DNA of 44,169 nucleotides from an uncultured Dorea sp. (GCF_934294775.1 NZ_CAKRAH010000020.1:1-44169), one strand, 5' to 3'. Shown: positions 16,653 through 26,046, numbered from the stretch's first letter. Numbers and translations are program-made. The notes: a model not told the origin generated them from the sequence alone.

Positions 16653-18619
16653 GCCACCTCAGTTTTTCCTGCCTCAGCATGAATACCTGTCTTAAACTTC
16701 ATCGCATCTGCATCACCCGTCTCCGTGATCACACATACCGTCACATCCGGGTGTCCGGCTGCCTTAATCTTGGCTCTGTCAAATCTGATCAGCGGATCTC
16801 CTGTCTTTACTTTCTGTCCCTGTGATACCAGGTATGTAAATCCATCTCCCTGCATATCCACGGTATCGATTCCGATATGAAGCAGGATCTCCATTCCATT
16901 TGCCATCGTAAGTCCTACTGCGTGACGGGAATCTTCCATAAGAACAGTAACTTCTGCATCTACCGGTGCGAGAAGTGTATCACTTTCCGGCTGGATCGCA
17001 AATCCCTCTCCCATGATGCCTTCTGAGAACACACCGTCACCGACTTCTTTTAACGGAATTACATTTCCTGTAAGAAATGCTTTCATGCCGCCTTCTGTCG
17101 CTTTTTCCGCCTCTGTTGTTTCAGATGCTGTAGTTTTCTCTTCTGTTACTTTTTCTGTATTTGTTGTATTTTCTGCAGTTGTGTCAGCCACATCCACTCT
17201 GTCTGCTTTACTTAACTTTCTGCTTCCCACAATCATAGTTAAGACAAATGGTACTGCAATCGCAATCACCATGCAGATTGCAAAGCTTAACATATACTGT
17301 GGCTGGATGGAAAGGATTCCAGGGATTCCTCCGACTCCGATTGCATTAGCTGTCGTGCTTGTTGCTACAGATACCACTGCTGCACAAGCTGATCCAATCA
17401 TTCCGCAGATAAATGGGAATGTATATTTTAAGTTAACACCAAAGATTGCCGGTTCTGTAACGCCCAGATAGCACGAAATACATGCCGGGATGTTGACTTC
17501 CTGTGCTTTTGTATTCTTCTTCTGCAATACGATCATTGCAAGTACTGCCGAGCCCTGCGCAATATTAGAAAGAGCAATCATCGGCCACAGCATGGTTCCT
17601 TTATAATCTGCGATCAGCTGAAGATCAATCGCGTTGGATGTATGATGCAGTCCGGTAATAACCAGTGGTGCATAGATAAATCCAAACATTGCCGCAAACA
17701 AAATCTTAACTGGTCCTGTAATTCCTGCATATACAACTGCTGAGATTGCTGCTCCTATCTTCCATCCGATCGGTCCTACGATAAAATGTGCCGCCATTAC
17801 TGAAAGCACCAGACTGCAGAAAGGAACCACGATCATCGATATGACTGCCGGTGTGATCTTCCTGAAAAACTTCTCCAGATAAACCAGGATAAATGCCGCC
17901 ATAATTGCCGGAATCACCTGTCCCTGATATCCGATCATGTTAACCTTGACAAATCCGAAGTCCCACTTCGGAATATCTGCTGCCGCTGTAGATCCGACTG
18001 CGTACGCATTCAAAAGCTGACCTGATACCAGTGTCAGACCAAGTACGATACCAAGCATCTGGGTCGTTCCCATCTTCTTTGTTACTGCCCAGCAGATTCC
18101 AACCGGTAACATATGGAAAATAGCTTCACCGATCAGCCACAGGAAACTGTCAATTCCAGTCCAGAACTGGCTGATATCGCAAAGTGTCTTTGTTCCATTT
18201 TCAAATAAATACATACTGTCGATACAGTTACGGAATCCCAGAATCAGACCGCCTGTAATAATCGCCGGGATCAGTGGTGCAAAAATTTCTGCCAGAACTG
18301 ATACGATTCTCTGTAATACATTCTGGTTCTGCTTTGCAGCCTGTTTCACTGCATCCTTGGATACACCTTCAATTCCTGCAACTTCCACAAAATCATTGTA
18401 AAAATCTGCAACCGTATTTCCAATAATTACCTGGAACTGACCAGACTGTGTAAAACATCCTTTTGCAACTTTCATTGCTTCGATCTTTTCTACATCTGCC
18501 TTCTTCGGATCCTGCAATACAAAACGCATTCTTGTAATACAATGCGATACCGCCGCAATATTACTCTTGCCGCCAACCAGGCGGAGTAATTCTTTTGCGT
18601 CTTCTGAATACTTACCCAT
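16646..18619 (-). CDS. treP: Trehalose PTS permease, EIIBCA
   Basis: Protein of 657 aa from the ATG at 18619 (AGGAGG upstream; the longer frame to 18658 overlaps operator 1). Domains: EIIB (about 1-85, phospho-Cys27 in SHCITRMRF), EIIC with about ten membrane segments (about 105-480, including PLVITGLHHTSNAID and SCYLGVTEPAIFGVNLKYT), an acidic Thr/Glu-rich linker, and a Glc-type EIIA (about 515-657, phospho-His in ILLHIGIDTV). Sequence and layout are those of trehalose PTS enzymes; it would import trehalose as trehalose 6-phosphate. Having EIIA fused makes it independent of a separate EIIA-Glc. Confidence 0.88.
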   Translation of the reverse strand: MGKYSEDAKELLRLVGGKSNIAAVSHCITRMRFVLQDPKKADVEKIEAMKVAKGCFTQSGQFQVIIGNTVADFYNDFVEVAGIEGVSKDAVKQAAKQNQNVLQRIVSVLAEIFAPLIPAIITGGLILGFRNCIDSMYLFENGTKTLCDISQFWTGIDSFLWLIGEAIFHMLPVGICWAVTKKMGTTQMLGIVLGLTLVSGQLLNAYAVGSTAAADIPKWDFGFVKVNMIGYQGQVIPAIMAAFILVYLEKFFRKITPAVISMIVVPFCSLVLSVMAAHFIVGPIGWKIGAAISAVVYAGITGPVKILFAAMFGFIYAPLVITGLHHTSNAIDLQLIADYKGTMLWPMIALSNIAQGSAVLAMIVLQKKNTKAQEVNIPACISCYLGVTEPAIFGVNLKYTFPFICGMIGSACAAVVSVATSTTANAIGVGGIPGILSIQPQYMLSFAICMVIAIAVPFVLTMIVGSRKLSKADRVDVADTTAENTTNTEKVTEEKTTASETTEAEKATEGGMKAFLTGNVIPLKEVGDGVFSEGIMGEGFAIQPESDTLLAPVDAEVTVLMEDSRHAVGLTMANGMEILLHIGIDTVDMQGDGFTYLVSQGQKVKTGDPLIRFDRAKIKAAGHPDVTVCVITETGDADAMKFKTGIHAEAGKTEVAC

Positions 18620-18644
18620 TTTTCTTCCTCCTACATGCCTTTTT

Positions 18645-18660
18645 ACTTGTTCAAACAAGT
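18645..18660. promoter_or_regulatory. TreR-type operator 1
   Basis: ACTTGTTCAAACAAGT, a near-perfect 16-bp palindrome at about +6 to +21 of the treP transcript. Confidence 0.75.
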
Positions 18661-18672
18661 TCCTTTAGCTAT

Positions 18673-18701
18673 GTTATATCATGCTTGTTCAAACAAGTCA
18701 A
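18673..18701 (-). promoter_or_regulatory. treP promoter with operator 2 in the spacer
   Basis: Minus strand TTGACT (18696-18701), 17-bp spacer, TATAAC (18673-18678). The palindrome CTTGTTCAAACAAG (18684-18697) fills most of the spacer, so bound repressor would block RNA polymerase directly. Confidence 0.8.
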
Positions 18702-18715
18702 CATATTTTTTCATT

Positions 18716-18729
18716 CTTGTTTAAACAAG
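18716..18729. promoter_or_regulatory. TreR-type operator 3
   Basis: CTTGTTTAAACAAG, a perfect 14-bp palindrome. It lies upstream of the treP -35 box and just upstream of the treR -35 box, so it can serve both promoters. Confidence 0.75.
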
Positions 18730-18735
18730 TTGTTA

Positions 18736-18764
18736 TTGCAATTTTATACACAGATATTTATAAT
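18736..18764 (+). promoter_or_regulatory. treR promoter
   Basis: TTGCAA (18736-18741), 17-bp spacer, TATAAT (18759-18764); start of transcription expected near 18771, about 40 bases before the treR ATG. Confidence 0.75.
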
Positions 18765-18811
18765 TGTAATTGTAAAATATTTATCTACATCAAAAGGGAG
18801 TTACTTAGATT

Positions 18812-19534
18812 ATGCCAAAGGCAAAATTCGAATCAATATATAAAGATCTGAAACAAAAAATAGAAGCAGACGAATACCATTACCAGGATTTTCTTCCATC
18901 TGAAAATACTCTGGTAAACGTATACGCCTGCTCAAGAAATACCATACGCCGCGCCATTTCCGAACTTATCGAACAGGGCTATGTCCAGCCGCTTCACGGA
19001 AAAGGTGTACGTATTATCTATCAGCCCGTTGACCAGGCTGCATTTACAATCGGGGGAATTGAATCATTCAAAGAATCCGCCATCCGTAACCACAGAAAAC
19101 GCCGCACCGAAGTGATCCAGTTTGCAGAGATCACCGTCGACGAACGCCTGGCACACCGGACCGGATTCCTGCCAGGGGAAGAACTCTACTATCTGCAACG
19201 TGTCCGTTATCTGGATGACAAGGCACTGATTCTGGACATCAATATCTTCCTGAAATCTCTTGTACCCGGACTTACGCCGGAGATTGCTGAGGATTCGATC
19301 TATGAATATATCGAAAATACTCTGCATATGCCAATCGTAACCAGCAAACGAAAGATGACTGTAGAGCGTGCCACCCCGGTCGATGAAAAATATCTGGAAC
19401 TCAATGATTATAACTGCCTTGCAGTCGTGACCGGCCAGACCTTCAATGCAGACGGGATCATGTTCGAATACACCCAGTCACGCCACCGGCCGGATTACTT
19501 TTGCTTCCAGGATACGGCAACACGCAGAGGATAG
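18812..19534 (+). CDS. treR: Trehalose operon repressor, GntR/HutC family
   Basis: Protein of 240 aa: an N-terminal GntR winged helix (about 1-72; SIYKDLKQKIEADEYHYQDF, then LPSENTLVNVYACSRNTIRR) and a C-terminal UTRA effector domain (about 90-235). Length and domain order match TreR, which in Bacillus binds trehalose 6-phosphate as inducer. It is divergent from treP, with three copies of one palindrome between them, the expected operators. AAGGGAG stands about 11 bases before the ATG. Confidence 0.87.
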   Translation: MPKAKFESIYKDLKQKIEADEYHYQDFLPSENTLVNVYACSRNTIRRAISELIEQGYVQPLHGKGVRIIYQPVDQAAFTIGGIESFKESAIRNHRKRRTEVIQFAEITVDERLAHRTGFLPGEELYYLQRVRYLDDKALILDINIFLKSLVPGLTPEIAEDSIYEYIENTLHMPIVTSKRKMTVERATPVDEKYLELNDYNCLAVVTGQTFNADGIMFEYTQSRHRPDYFCFQDTATRRG

Positions 19535-19560
19535 TTGGTGTTTTTAACACCAACTATATC
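19530..19560. terminator. Bidirectional terminator between treR and the zinc-ribbon gene
   Basis: ATAGTTGGTG, six-base loop, CACCAACTAT: a perfect 10-bp stem at the convergent junction. T or A runs lie mostly in the loop, so its terminator strength is uncertain. Confidence 0.6.
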
Positions 19561-19823
19561 CAGTTGCAATCCCCTCCGGTAATTGCAAGACTAAGCAGTG
19601 CATCCATCTTCTCTACCTCTTCTGCCCCTTCAATCTTCTCCAGCAATTCCGCGGTATCTAACACATCCTCCAATGATTCATCCGGGCCGATCTCGTAATC
19701 CACTTCCATTTCGCAGTCCGGGCAGGGAATTCTTTTCATGGTCTGTAATGATAAGAATCTGTTCCCACATTTTTTACATTCATAATATCCGCATTCTTTC
19801 GTTCCATCCGGTACATAATACAT
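19554..19823 (-). CDS. Small zinc-ribbon protein
   Basis: Protein of 89 aa from the ATG at 19823 (AAGGAGAG upstream). N-terminal half has CKKCG and CPDC (two CxxC pairs about 20 residues apart), a zinc ribbon; the C-terminal half is acidic and helical (ESLEDVLDTAELLEKIEGAEE). No specific family recognised. It follows the AGCS symporter gene by 13 bases and is probably in its operon. Confidence 0.7.
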   Translation of the reverse strand: MYYVPDGTKECGYYECKKCGNRFLSLQTMKRIPCPDCEMEVDYEIGPDESLEDVLDTAELLEKIEGAEEVEKMDALLSLAITGGDCNWI

Positions 19824-19836
19824 ATTTTTTCTCTCC

Positions 19837-21240
19837 TTATTTCCAGCAGTCAAGCTCCTGCTTCATTCCGATATCTGCGCTTTTGAATACCGGATTGACA
19901 CCCATTTTAAGCTGTCTTTCGTAATCTTTTAATGCTTTCATTGCTGTATTAGACAAGATCAGGATGACCGGAATGTTGATGATTGCCATGACTCCCATCA
20001 GTACATCCGAGATATTCCACAGCATCGACATCTCCATACCAGCTCCTACAAATACAACAACCGCACATACAATACGGAATCCTGCCATGAATGTTTTTTC
20101 CGGTTTTTTCTTATGTATATACGTCAGCAGGTTGTCACAATAAAAACAGTTACCAAGCAATGTTGTAAATGCAAATAATATCATCGATACTGTGATAAAC
20201 GCAGGTCCGAAGGCTCCAAGCGATTCATGCAATGCCGCCTGTACCCACGGTGCACCCTGGAGTGCTTCTGTCGGCTCTATGCCGGATGACATACACATCA
20301 TTGCTGTAGCTGTACATAATAATAATGTATCGATGAACACGGATAACATCTGAACCAGTCCCTGTTTTACCGGATGGCTTACATTTGCTGATGCTGCAGC
20401 ATTCGGTGCGGAACCGATACCTGCTTCATTGGAATATAATCCTCTTCGGATTCCCTGCATCATTGCAGATCCTGCAAACGCACCAAAGATAGCCTTAAAG
20501 TCAAATGCTTCTTTGAAAATCGTAGCAAATACAGTCGGAATATATCCGATATTTAAGATGACTACGATAAGTGCCACCACAATATATGCAACCCCCATAA
20601 CCGGTACTAATGTCGAAGTTACTTTTACAATACGTGATCCGCCACCAAGCAGACACCATCCCGTTATAACAGCCAGAATGCCGCCGATGATCCACGGAGT
20701 CACATCTGCATGATAAAAAGAAAATCCTGCAAATGTAGACTGCAAATTATAAGATGCCAACATATTAAATCCAAATGCATACGTTGCAATCATAGAAATG
20801 CAAAATGCGATTGCAAGCGGTCTGCAGTGAAGCGCTGCTTCGATATAATAAGCCGGACCTCCGTAGCAATTGCCATCTTCATCTTTTTTCTTATAGATCT
20901 GCGCCAGTGTACTTTCTACAAAAGCAGAGGCACTTCCGATGATTGCAATCACCCACATCCAGAATACCGATCCGAATCCACCGATACAGATTGCCGATGA
21001 CACTCCTACGATATTTCCCGTTCCTACACGTGATGCAGTCGAAACCATAAGTGCCTGGAAGGAAGAGACTGCTTCTTTATCATCCGGCTTCTCCATAACC
21101 GCTTTACAGGCACTGCGGAACAGACGCACCTGCGGGAATCTCGTCCTGATTGTAAAATATACCCCAGCCCCGATTAACATGATGATCAGCAGTTTACTGT
21201 ACATAAAAGAACTGATACTATCAATGACCATACTCAACAT
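19837..21240 (-). CDS. Sodium:alanine/glycine symporter (AGCS family)
   Basis: Protein of 467 aa with about eleven membrane segments. Characteristic segments: GVYFTIRTRFPQVRLFR near residue 26, STASRVGTGNIVGVSSAI (the GTGNIVG motif), GSAMMQGIRRGLYSNEAGIGSAPNAAA and YCDNLLTYI. This family imports alanine or glycine with Na+. GGAG stands eight bases upstream of the ATG. It leads a two-gene unit with the zinc-ribbon protein and is divergent from the Na+/Ca2+ exchanger. Confidence 0.92.
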   Translation of the reverse strand: MLSMVIDSISSFMYSKLLIIMLIGAGVYFTIRTRFPQVRLFRSACKAVMEKPDDKEAVSSFQALMVSTASRVGTGNIVGVSSAICIGGFGSVFWMWVIAIIGSASAFVESTLAQIYKKKDEDGNCYGGPAYYIEAALHCRPLAIAFCISMIATYAFGFNMLASYNLQSTFAGFSFYHADVTPWIIGGILAVITGWCLLGGGSRIVKVTSTLVPVMGVAYIVVALIVVILNIGYIPTVFATIFKEAFDFKAIFGAFAGSAMMQGIRRGLYSNEAGIGSAPNAAASANVSHPVKQGLVQMLSVFIDTLLLCTATAMMCMSSGIEPTEALQGAPWVQAALHESLGAFGPAFITVSMILFAFTTLLGNCFYCDNLLTYIHKKKPEKTFMAGFRIVCAVVVFVGAGMEMSMLWNISDVLMGVMAIINIPVILILSNTAMKALKDYERQLKMGVNPVFKSADIGMKQELDCWK

Positions 21241-21335
21241 AATTTTTCTCCTTTTTTACATTTATGTACTTACAAAATCACATGCATGAAAACTCCGAAA
21301 GTACACGTTCTATTCTCTCTTTATAAATATACAGT

Positions 21336-21371
21336 AATTATGCAAGTTTGGAAAGAAAAAATTGCATAATT
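21336..21371. promoter_or_regulatory. Perfect inverted repeat between divergent transporter genes
   Basis: AATTATGCAA (21336-21345) and TTGCATAATT (21362-21371), 16 bases apart. The left arm contains a minus-strand TTGCAT that may be the -35 of the AGCS gene; the right arm touches the -35 of the exchanger promoter. A shared operator is plausible. Confidence 0.5.
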
Positions 21372-21398
21372 GACACTGGAACATATTTCCTCTATATT
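21370..21398 (+). promoter_or_regulatory. Promoter of the Na+/Ca2+ exchanger gene
   Basis: Consensus TTGACA (21370-21375), 17-bp spacer, TATATT (21393-21398). The leader is about 87 bases and contains a small CTGGT/ACCAG hairpin. Confidence 0.7.
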
Positions 21399-21491
21399 TA
21401 GATTTATGATGTAAATGTCTGGTGTCTTAATTACCAGTGTATTGGGATATAATACATCTGCATCTGTTTATATGAGAAAAAGGAGAATGAT

Positions 21492-22496
21492 ATGCTACTA
21501 TTAAAATCAATCATTATACTAATTGTCGGTTTCGTCCTGCTGATCAAGGGTGCCGACTTTTTTGTCGAAGGAAGCTCTGCCGTTGCTAAGCGCCTGAGGA
21601 TTCCTTCCATGATCATCGGCATGACGATCGTCGCCATGGGAACCAGTCTTCCGGAATGTGCAGTCAGTGTCACTGCTTCCCTCACTGGCAACAATACCCT
21701 GGCCATCAGTAATGCGGTTGGATCGAACATTTTCAACCTGCTGGTTGTCTGCGGTGTCTGTTCTTTATTCGTTCCACTTGCAGTACAGAAAAGCACCTTA
21801 CAAAAAGAATTCCCTCTGTCTATCTTCTGTGCCGGACTCTTGCTTTTACTTGGATATCTTGGCATGACCCTCGGACATATTGATGGAATCATCCTTATCA
21901 TTATATTTGCAGGATATCTGCTCTGGATGATCCAGTCTGCCAGAAATGCCCGTAATCAGACTTTTGCAGATGAAGATTCCGACACTGCCGGATCCAAAAC
22001 TTCTCTTTCCGCCGAAGAGATCGAACAGGTTGCTTCTAACATCAACCTTCTCCCGGCATGGAAATGTATCATCTTTATCCTCGGCGGTATGATAGCGATT
22101 AAATATGGTGGGGACTTCGTTGTAAATGGAGCTTCGGCAATTGCTTCCAGCCTCGGACTCAGCCAGACACTCATCGGTCTTACGATTATCGCCATGGGCA
22201 CCAGCCTTCCGGAGCTTGTAACTTCCATTGTTGCAGCCAAAAAAGACGAGGTTGATATGGCCGTTGGTAATGTCATCGGATCAAATATTTTCAACATCCT
22301 TCTCGTACTCGGTGTCGCAGCTGCGATAAGTCCGGTTGGATTCATAATGGAAAATATGATCGATATCGCATTTCTGATTCTGATCAGCGTGATCACACTG
22401 GTCTTTGCATGGACTTCGAAGGAGATTAATCGCAAAGAGGGAATTATTATGCTTCTCTTATATGCAGTATACATGGTATATATCTGCATGCGTTAG
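21492..22496 (+). CDS. Calcium/sodium antiporter (CaCA, YrbG-type)
   Basis: Protein of 334 aa with two inverted five-helix halves. Each half carries the alpha-repeat signature: ...MTIVAMGTSLPECAVS with GSNIFNLL in the first, LTIIAMGTSLPELVTS with GSNIFNIL in the second; the Glu in SLPE is the ion ligand. A hydrophilic cytoplasmic loop lies between the halves (about 155-185). It exchanges Ca2+ for Na+ (or H+) at the membrane. Ribosome site AAAGGAG. Confidence 0.92.
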   Translation: MLLLKSIIILIVGFVLLIKGADFFVEGSSAVAKRLRIPSMIIGMTIVAMGTSLPECAVSVTASLTGNNTLAISNAVGSNIFNLLVVCGVCSLFVPLAVQKSTLQKEFPLSIFCAGLLLLLGYLGMTLGHIDGIILIIIFAGYLLWMIQSARNARNQTFADEDSDTAGSKTSLSAEEIEQVASNINLLPAWKCIIFILGGMIAIKYGGDFVVNGASAIASSLGLSQTLIGLTIIAMGTSLPELVTSIVAAKKDEVDMAVGNVIGSNIFNILLVLGVAAAISPVGFIMENMIDIAFLILISVITLVFAWTSKEINRKEGIIMLLLYAVYMVYICMR

Positions 22497-22502
22497 AGTG
22501 TG

Positions 22503-22572
22503 TCTGAAAAAAATCTTTCTGCAAAATCTACCGCAAAGTGTGGCATATAGATTACAGGAATGATTTTTCAGA
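22503..22572. other. Inverted repeat between exchanger and dehydrogenase genes
   Basis: TCTGAAAAAAATC (from 22503) and GATTTTTCAGA (to 22572) are nearly complementary arms about 45 bases apart. It may act as a long hairpin or weak terminator for the exchanger gene. A TATAAT element just before the next gene suggests a separate promoter. Confidence 0.35.
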
Positions 22573-22613
22573 TCTCCTCCAATATAATACACAAATGAAA
22601 GGACTGAAGTTTT

Positions 22614-23552
22614 ATGAAAATCGTATTTTTAGATCAAAAAACAATCGGCGATGATATTGACTTATCTGGATTTGACGCCCTCGGTGAAGTAACCAAGTAC
22701 AACTTTACCACCCCGGAAGAAGCCCCGGAACGCGTCAAAGATGCAGATGTTCTGATCATCAATAAAGTACCAATCAACGAACAGACCATCGGCACTGCAA
22801 AGAATCTGAAACTCGTCTGCGTTACTGCCACCGGAACCAATAACCTTGATAAAGATTATCTCGATTCGCACCAGATTGCCTGGAGAAATGTGGCCGGATA
22901 CTCGACAGAGACGGTAACCCAGCATACATTTGCCATGCTCTTCTATCTGCTTGAAAAGCTGCGTTATTATGATGACTACATTAAGAACGGGAACTATATC
23001 AACGATACTTCATTTACCCACTTTGCTGAACATTTTTCAGAGATCAACGGCAAGACATGGGGTATCATCGGACTTGGTGCAATCGGCCGGAGAGTTGCCC
23101 AGATTGCACAAGTCTTTGGTGCAAATGTAATCTATTACTCTGCTTCCGGGCGCCCGGCCCAGGATGGATATACACAGGTAGATTTTGATACCTTACTTAC
23201 CACTTCGGACATTATCTCCGTACATGCACCGCTGAATGAATATACTGAAAACCTTATCGATAAACAGGCATTTGAAAAAATGAAGAACTCCTGCATCTTC
23301 CTCAATCTCGGCCGCGGACCTATCGTGGTGGAACAGGATCTTTATCAGGCTCTGGTAGATGACCAGATTGCGGCGGCAGGACTTGATGTATTATGTCAGG
23401 AACCAATGAGCGAGACCAACCCTCTGATCCGGGTTCAGGACAGCAGCCGGCTTCTTATTACACCACATATCGCATGGGCAAGCGTAGAAGCACGTACACG
23501 GTTGATGCAGATTATTTTGAACCAGGTAAAAGAATATTTTAATTTGATATAA
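22614..23552 (+). CDS. D-2-hydroxyacid dehydrogenase (glycerate dehydrogenase-like)
   Basis: Protein of 312 aa. NAD(P)-binding GLGAIG at residues 153-158; catalytic R234 (LGRG), E263 (CQEP) and H285 (TPHIAW). Overall pattern (EVTKYNFTTPEE, ATGTNNLD, ETVTQHTFAML) is that of the glycerate dehydrogenase/hydroxypyruvate reductase branch. It reduces a 2-oxo acid to a D-2-hydroxy acid; the exact substrate is not determinable. The MATE gene follows after 46 bases. Confidence 0.87.
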   Translation: MKIVFLDQKTIGDDIDLSGFDALGEVTKYNFTTPEEAPERVKDADVLIINKVPINEQTIGTAKNLKLVCVTATGTNNLDKDYLDSHQIAWRNVAGYSTETVTQHTFAMLFYLLEKLRYYDDYIKNGNYINDTSFTHFAEHFSEINGKTWGIIGLGAIGRRVAQIAQVFGANVIYYSASGRPAQDGYTQVDFDTLLTTSDIISVHAPLNEYTENLIDKQAFEKMKNSCIFLNLGRGPIVVEQDLYQALVDDQIAAAGLDVLCQEPMSETNPLIRVQDSSRLLITPHIAWASVEARTRLMQIILNQVKEYFNLI

Positions 23553-23598
23553 AACGACGCTCTGATTCCTAGGCGTCACTGTGGAGGAATGAGAATTT

Positions 23599-24990
23599 AT
23601 GAGTGAAAAACAATCGTCTGCTCCTATAGCAGAAAACAAGATGGGTACGATGCCCGTCGGGAAATTAGTATTCAATATGTCGCTGCCAATGATGATCTCC
23701 ATGCTGGTACAGGCACTTTATAACATCGTTGACAGTATCTTCGTAGCTAAATTATCAGAAAATGCGCTGACTGCCGTTTCGTTAGCTTTTCCACTTCAAA
23801 CACTTCTGATTGCGGTAGCTACCGGTACCGGTGTCGGCATGAATGCACTCCTGTCCAGGTCACTTGGAGAGCGCAACTTTAAAAAAGCGAATAAGATCGC
23901 TGATAATGCAGCATTTATCTATGCCATCAGTTACATCGTATTCTTAATCCTTGGCTTTACGATTGTAAAACCGTTCTATGCAAGCCAGATTGGAAATGCA
24001 GATGTCGAGATCATGAATCTTGGAATTGATTACCTGAGTACAGTTATGATTTTTTCTTTTGGTTTGTTTACGCAGATTTTCTTTGAACGATTACTGACTT
24101 CTACCGGAAGAACAATCTTCAGTATGACTTCTCAGTTATGCGGTGCTATCACCAATATCATCCTTGACCCGATTATGATCTTCGGCCTTCTCGGATTCCC
24201 GAAGATGGGTGTAACCGGAGCTGCCGTTGCCACCGTCATCGGACAGTGCGTAGCCGGCATCGTAGCCGGAACCTGCAATCACAAATATAACCATGAAGTG
24301 TCCTTAAGCTTCAAAGGATTCCGTCCGGACATAAGCCTGATCGGACACATTTATGCAGTCGGTATTCCGTCTATTATTATGCAGTCTATCGGATCAATCA
24401 TGACCTATTCGATGAACCGCATCCTGATCGAATTTTCTTCTACCGCAACTGCCGTATTCGGTGTATACTTTAAGCTTCAAAGCTTCTTCTTCATGCCGGT
24501 ATTCGGACTGAACAATGGTATCACACCGATCATTGCTTACAACTACGGTGCACAACAGAGAAAGCGTATGATCCGGACGATCAGGATCAGTCTGACAACT
24601 GCATTCTGCCTTACTTTTATCGGATTTCTCTGTTTTGAGGGTATCCCACAGGTATTGCTTGGAATGTTCAATGCATCTGCTGACATGCTGAAGATTGGTG
24701 TTCCGGCACTTCGTATCATCGGTATCCACTACCTGATCGCATGGTTCTGTATCATTGCCGGTACCGTATTCCAGGCACTCGGAAAAGCAGTATTCAGCAT
24801 GATCGTATCTATCATGCGTCAGCTGGTTGTACTGATCCCTGCAGCTTATATCCTGTCTAAGATCGGCGGGCTGCACGTTGTATGGTGGGCTTTCCCGATT
24901 GCGGAAGTGATATCATTTATTGTGTCTATGGCATTTTTGATCAGAATTTATAAGACGATTATCAGTAAGATTCCGGAAGGAAAATTGTAA
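23599..24990 (+). CDS. MATE family efflux transporter
   Basis: Protein of 463 aa, usual MATE length, with about twelve membrane segments in two six-helix halves. Typical segments: GKLVFNMSLPMMISMLVQALYNIVDSIFV at the start, ...GVTGAAVATVIGQ, and NGITPIIAYNYGAQ in the second half. It would export drugs or metabolites in exchange for Na+ or H+. GGAGG stands before the ATG; it probably shares a transcript with the dehydrogenase. Confidence 0.92.
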   Translation: MSEKQSSAPIAENKMGTMPVGKLVFNMSLPMMISMLVQALYNIVDSIFVAKLSENALTAVSLAFPLQTLLIAVATGTGVGMNALLSRSLGERNFKKANKIADNAAFIYAISYIVFLILGFTIVKPFYASQIGNADVEIMNLGIDYLSTVMIFSFGLFTQIFFERLLTSTGRTIFSMTSQLCGAITNIILDPIMIFGLLGFPKMGVTGAAVATVIGQCVAGIVAGTCNHKYNHEVSLSFKGFRPDISLIGHIYAVGIPSIIMQSIGSIMTYSMNRILIEFSSTATAVFGVYFKLQSFFFMPVFGLNNGITPIIAYNYGAQQRKRMIRTIRISLTTAFCLTFIGFLCFEGIPQVLLGMFNASADMLKIGVPALRIIGIHYLIAWFCIIAGTVFQALGKAVFSMIVSIMRQLVVLIPAAYILSKIGGLHVVWWAFPIAEVISFIVSMAFLIRIYKTIISKIPEGKL

Positions 24991-25009
24991 ACTCTATATC
25001 GCTGACATG

Positions 25010-25062
25010 CAAAAGAGGCTGAAAAAATTCTTTTTAGAAAGAACTTTTCAGCCTCTTACTTT
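25010..25062. terminator. Bidirectional terminator between MATE and EamA genes
   Basis: Perfect 13-bp outer stem AAGAGGCTGAAAA (25013-25025) with TTTTCAGCCTCTT (25045-25057), extended inside by TTCTTT/AAAGAA. T-rich tail on the minus strand and TACTTTATT on the plus strand. Confidence 0.85.
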
Positions 25063-25106
25063 ATTCACATTTCATTACTGTTTTTCAAAAAGATATTCCC
25101 TGAAAT

Positions 25107-26045
25107 CTACTTTTTATTTTTATAATTCACAATATAAATTCCCACACATACCAGAATCAGTGCGATCAGACTTCTCGCATTAAATGCCTGGCTTACTTCT
25201 CCAAGAACCAGTGCCGATAACACCACACTGCAAAGCGGATTGACAAATCCAAAGATTGCTACTTTTGACACCTCATTATGTGCCAGCAGAACTGACCAGA
25301 GTGTATATGCTACAGCCGATACCATCGCCAGATATAGGATCAATACCGCTCCCGCGACAGACATGTGATCCAGATGTCCACCCATAAGGCTTCCTACTAC
25401 AAACAGCAACACTCCACCCATGAAGAATTGACAGCCGCTTAAGATAACCGGTGATACTTTTTTAGAGAAAATATTGATCAGTACAGTGGATGCTCCATAG
25501 GACAACTGTGCGATCAGCACAAAACCTTCTCCCGTCAGTCTGAAGCCCATATCCATAGAACCGCCTGCCATGTTGATGATCACGACTCCCGCAAATCCGA
25601 GAATGCAGCCGGCAAGCTTTCTGCCTGTCATCTTTTCATTTCTTACTAACAGACATGCCATCAAAATTGCGATAAAATTTCCAAGTCCGGTGATAATTCC
25701 ACCTTTTACACCGGAGGTATGTGCCACTCCAATGTAAAAGAAAAAGTACTGGACAAAGGTCTGTGCAAAACAGACAGGAATCGCATACCGGAATACTTTT
25801 CCATCCGGAAGAACCATATGTTTTTCACGGATAGATGCAAATAATAATACCAGAATTCCGGCTAATGCAAACCGGATACCTGCGAAGACGATCTGGCTTG
25901 CAGTATCTGCAGAATCTACAGATAAGATGCGATAGCCTGTCTTGATCACCGGAATTGCACTGCCCCATAAGATGCAGCAGACACACGCCAGAGCTGCAAC
26001 CACCCAGGTCCTTGTTAATCTATTCTGTTTTTCTGTGGTTTTCAT
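25107..26045 (-). CDS. DMT-superfamily EamA permease
   Basis: Protein of 312 aa from the ATG at 26045; a TTG six codons earlier is the only reason for a longer frame. Ten hydrophobic helices in two EamA repeats (first ending near residue 150; second with GYASTVLIN-like ...SYGASTVLINIFSKK). Starts two bases after the stop of the DAACS symporter, so the two are coupled. The substrate is unknown; the family mostly exports amino acids and metabolites. No strong ribosome site is seen, which fits re-initiation after the upstream gene. Confidence 0.85.
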   Translation of the reverse strand: MKTTEKQNRLTRTWVVAALACVCCILWGSAIPVIKTGYRILSVDSADTASQIVFAGIRFALAGILVLLFASIREKHMVLPDGKVFRYAIPVCFAQTFVQYFFFYIGVAHTSGVKGGIITGLGNFIAILMACLLVRNEKMTGRKLAGCILGFAGVVIINMAGGSMDMGFRLTGEGFVLIAQLSYGASTVLINIFSKKVSPVILSGCQFFMGGVLLFVVGSLMGGHLDHMSVAGAVLILYLAMVSAVAYTLWSVLLAHNEVSKVAIFGFVNPLCSVVLSALVLGEVSQAFNARSLIALILVCVGIYIVNYKNKK

Positions 26046-26046
26046 T

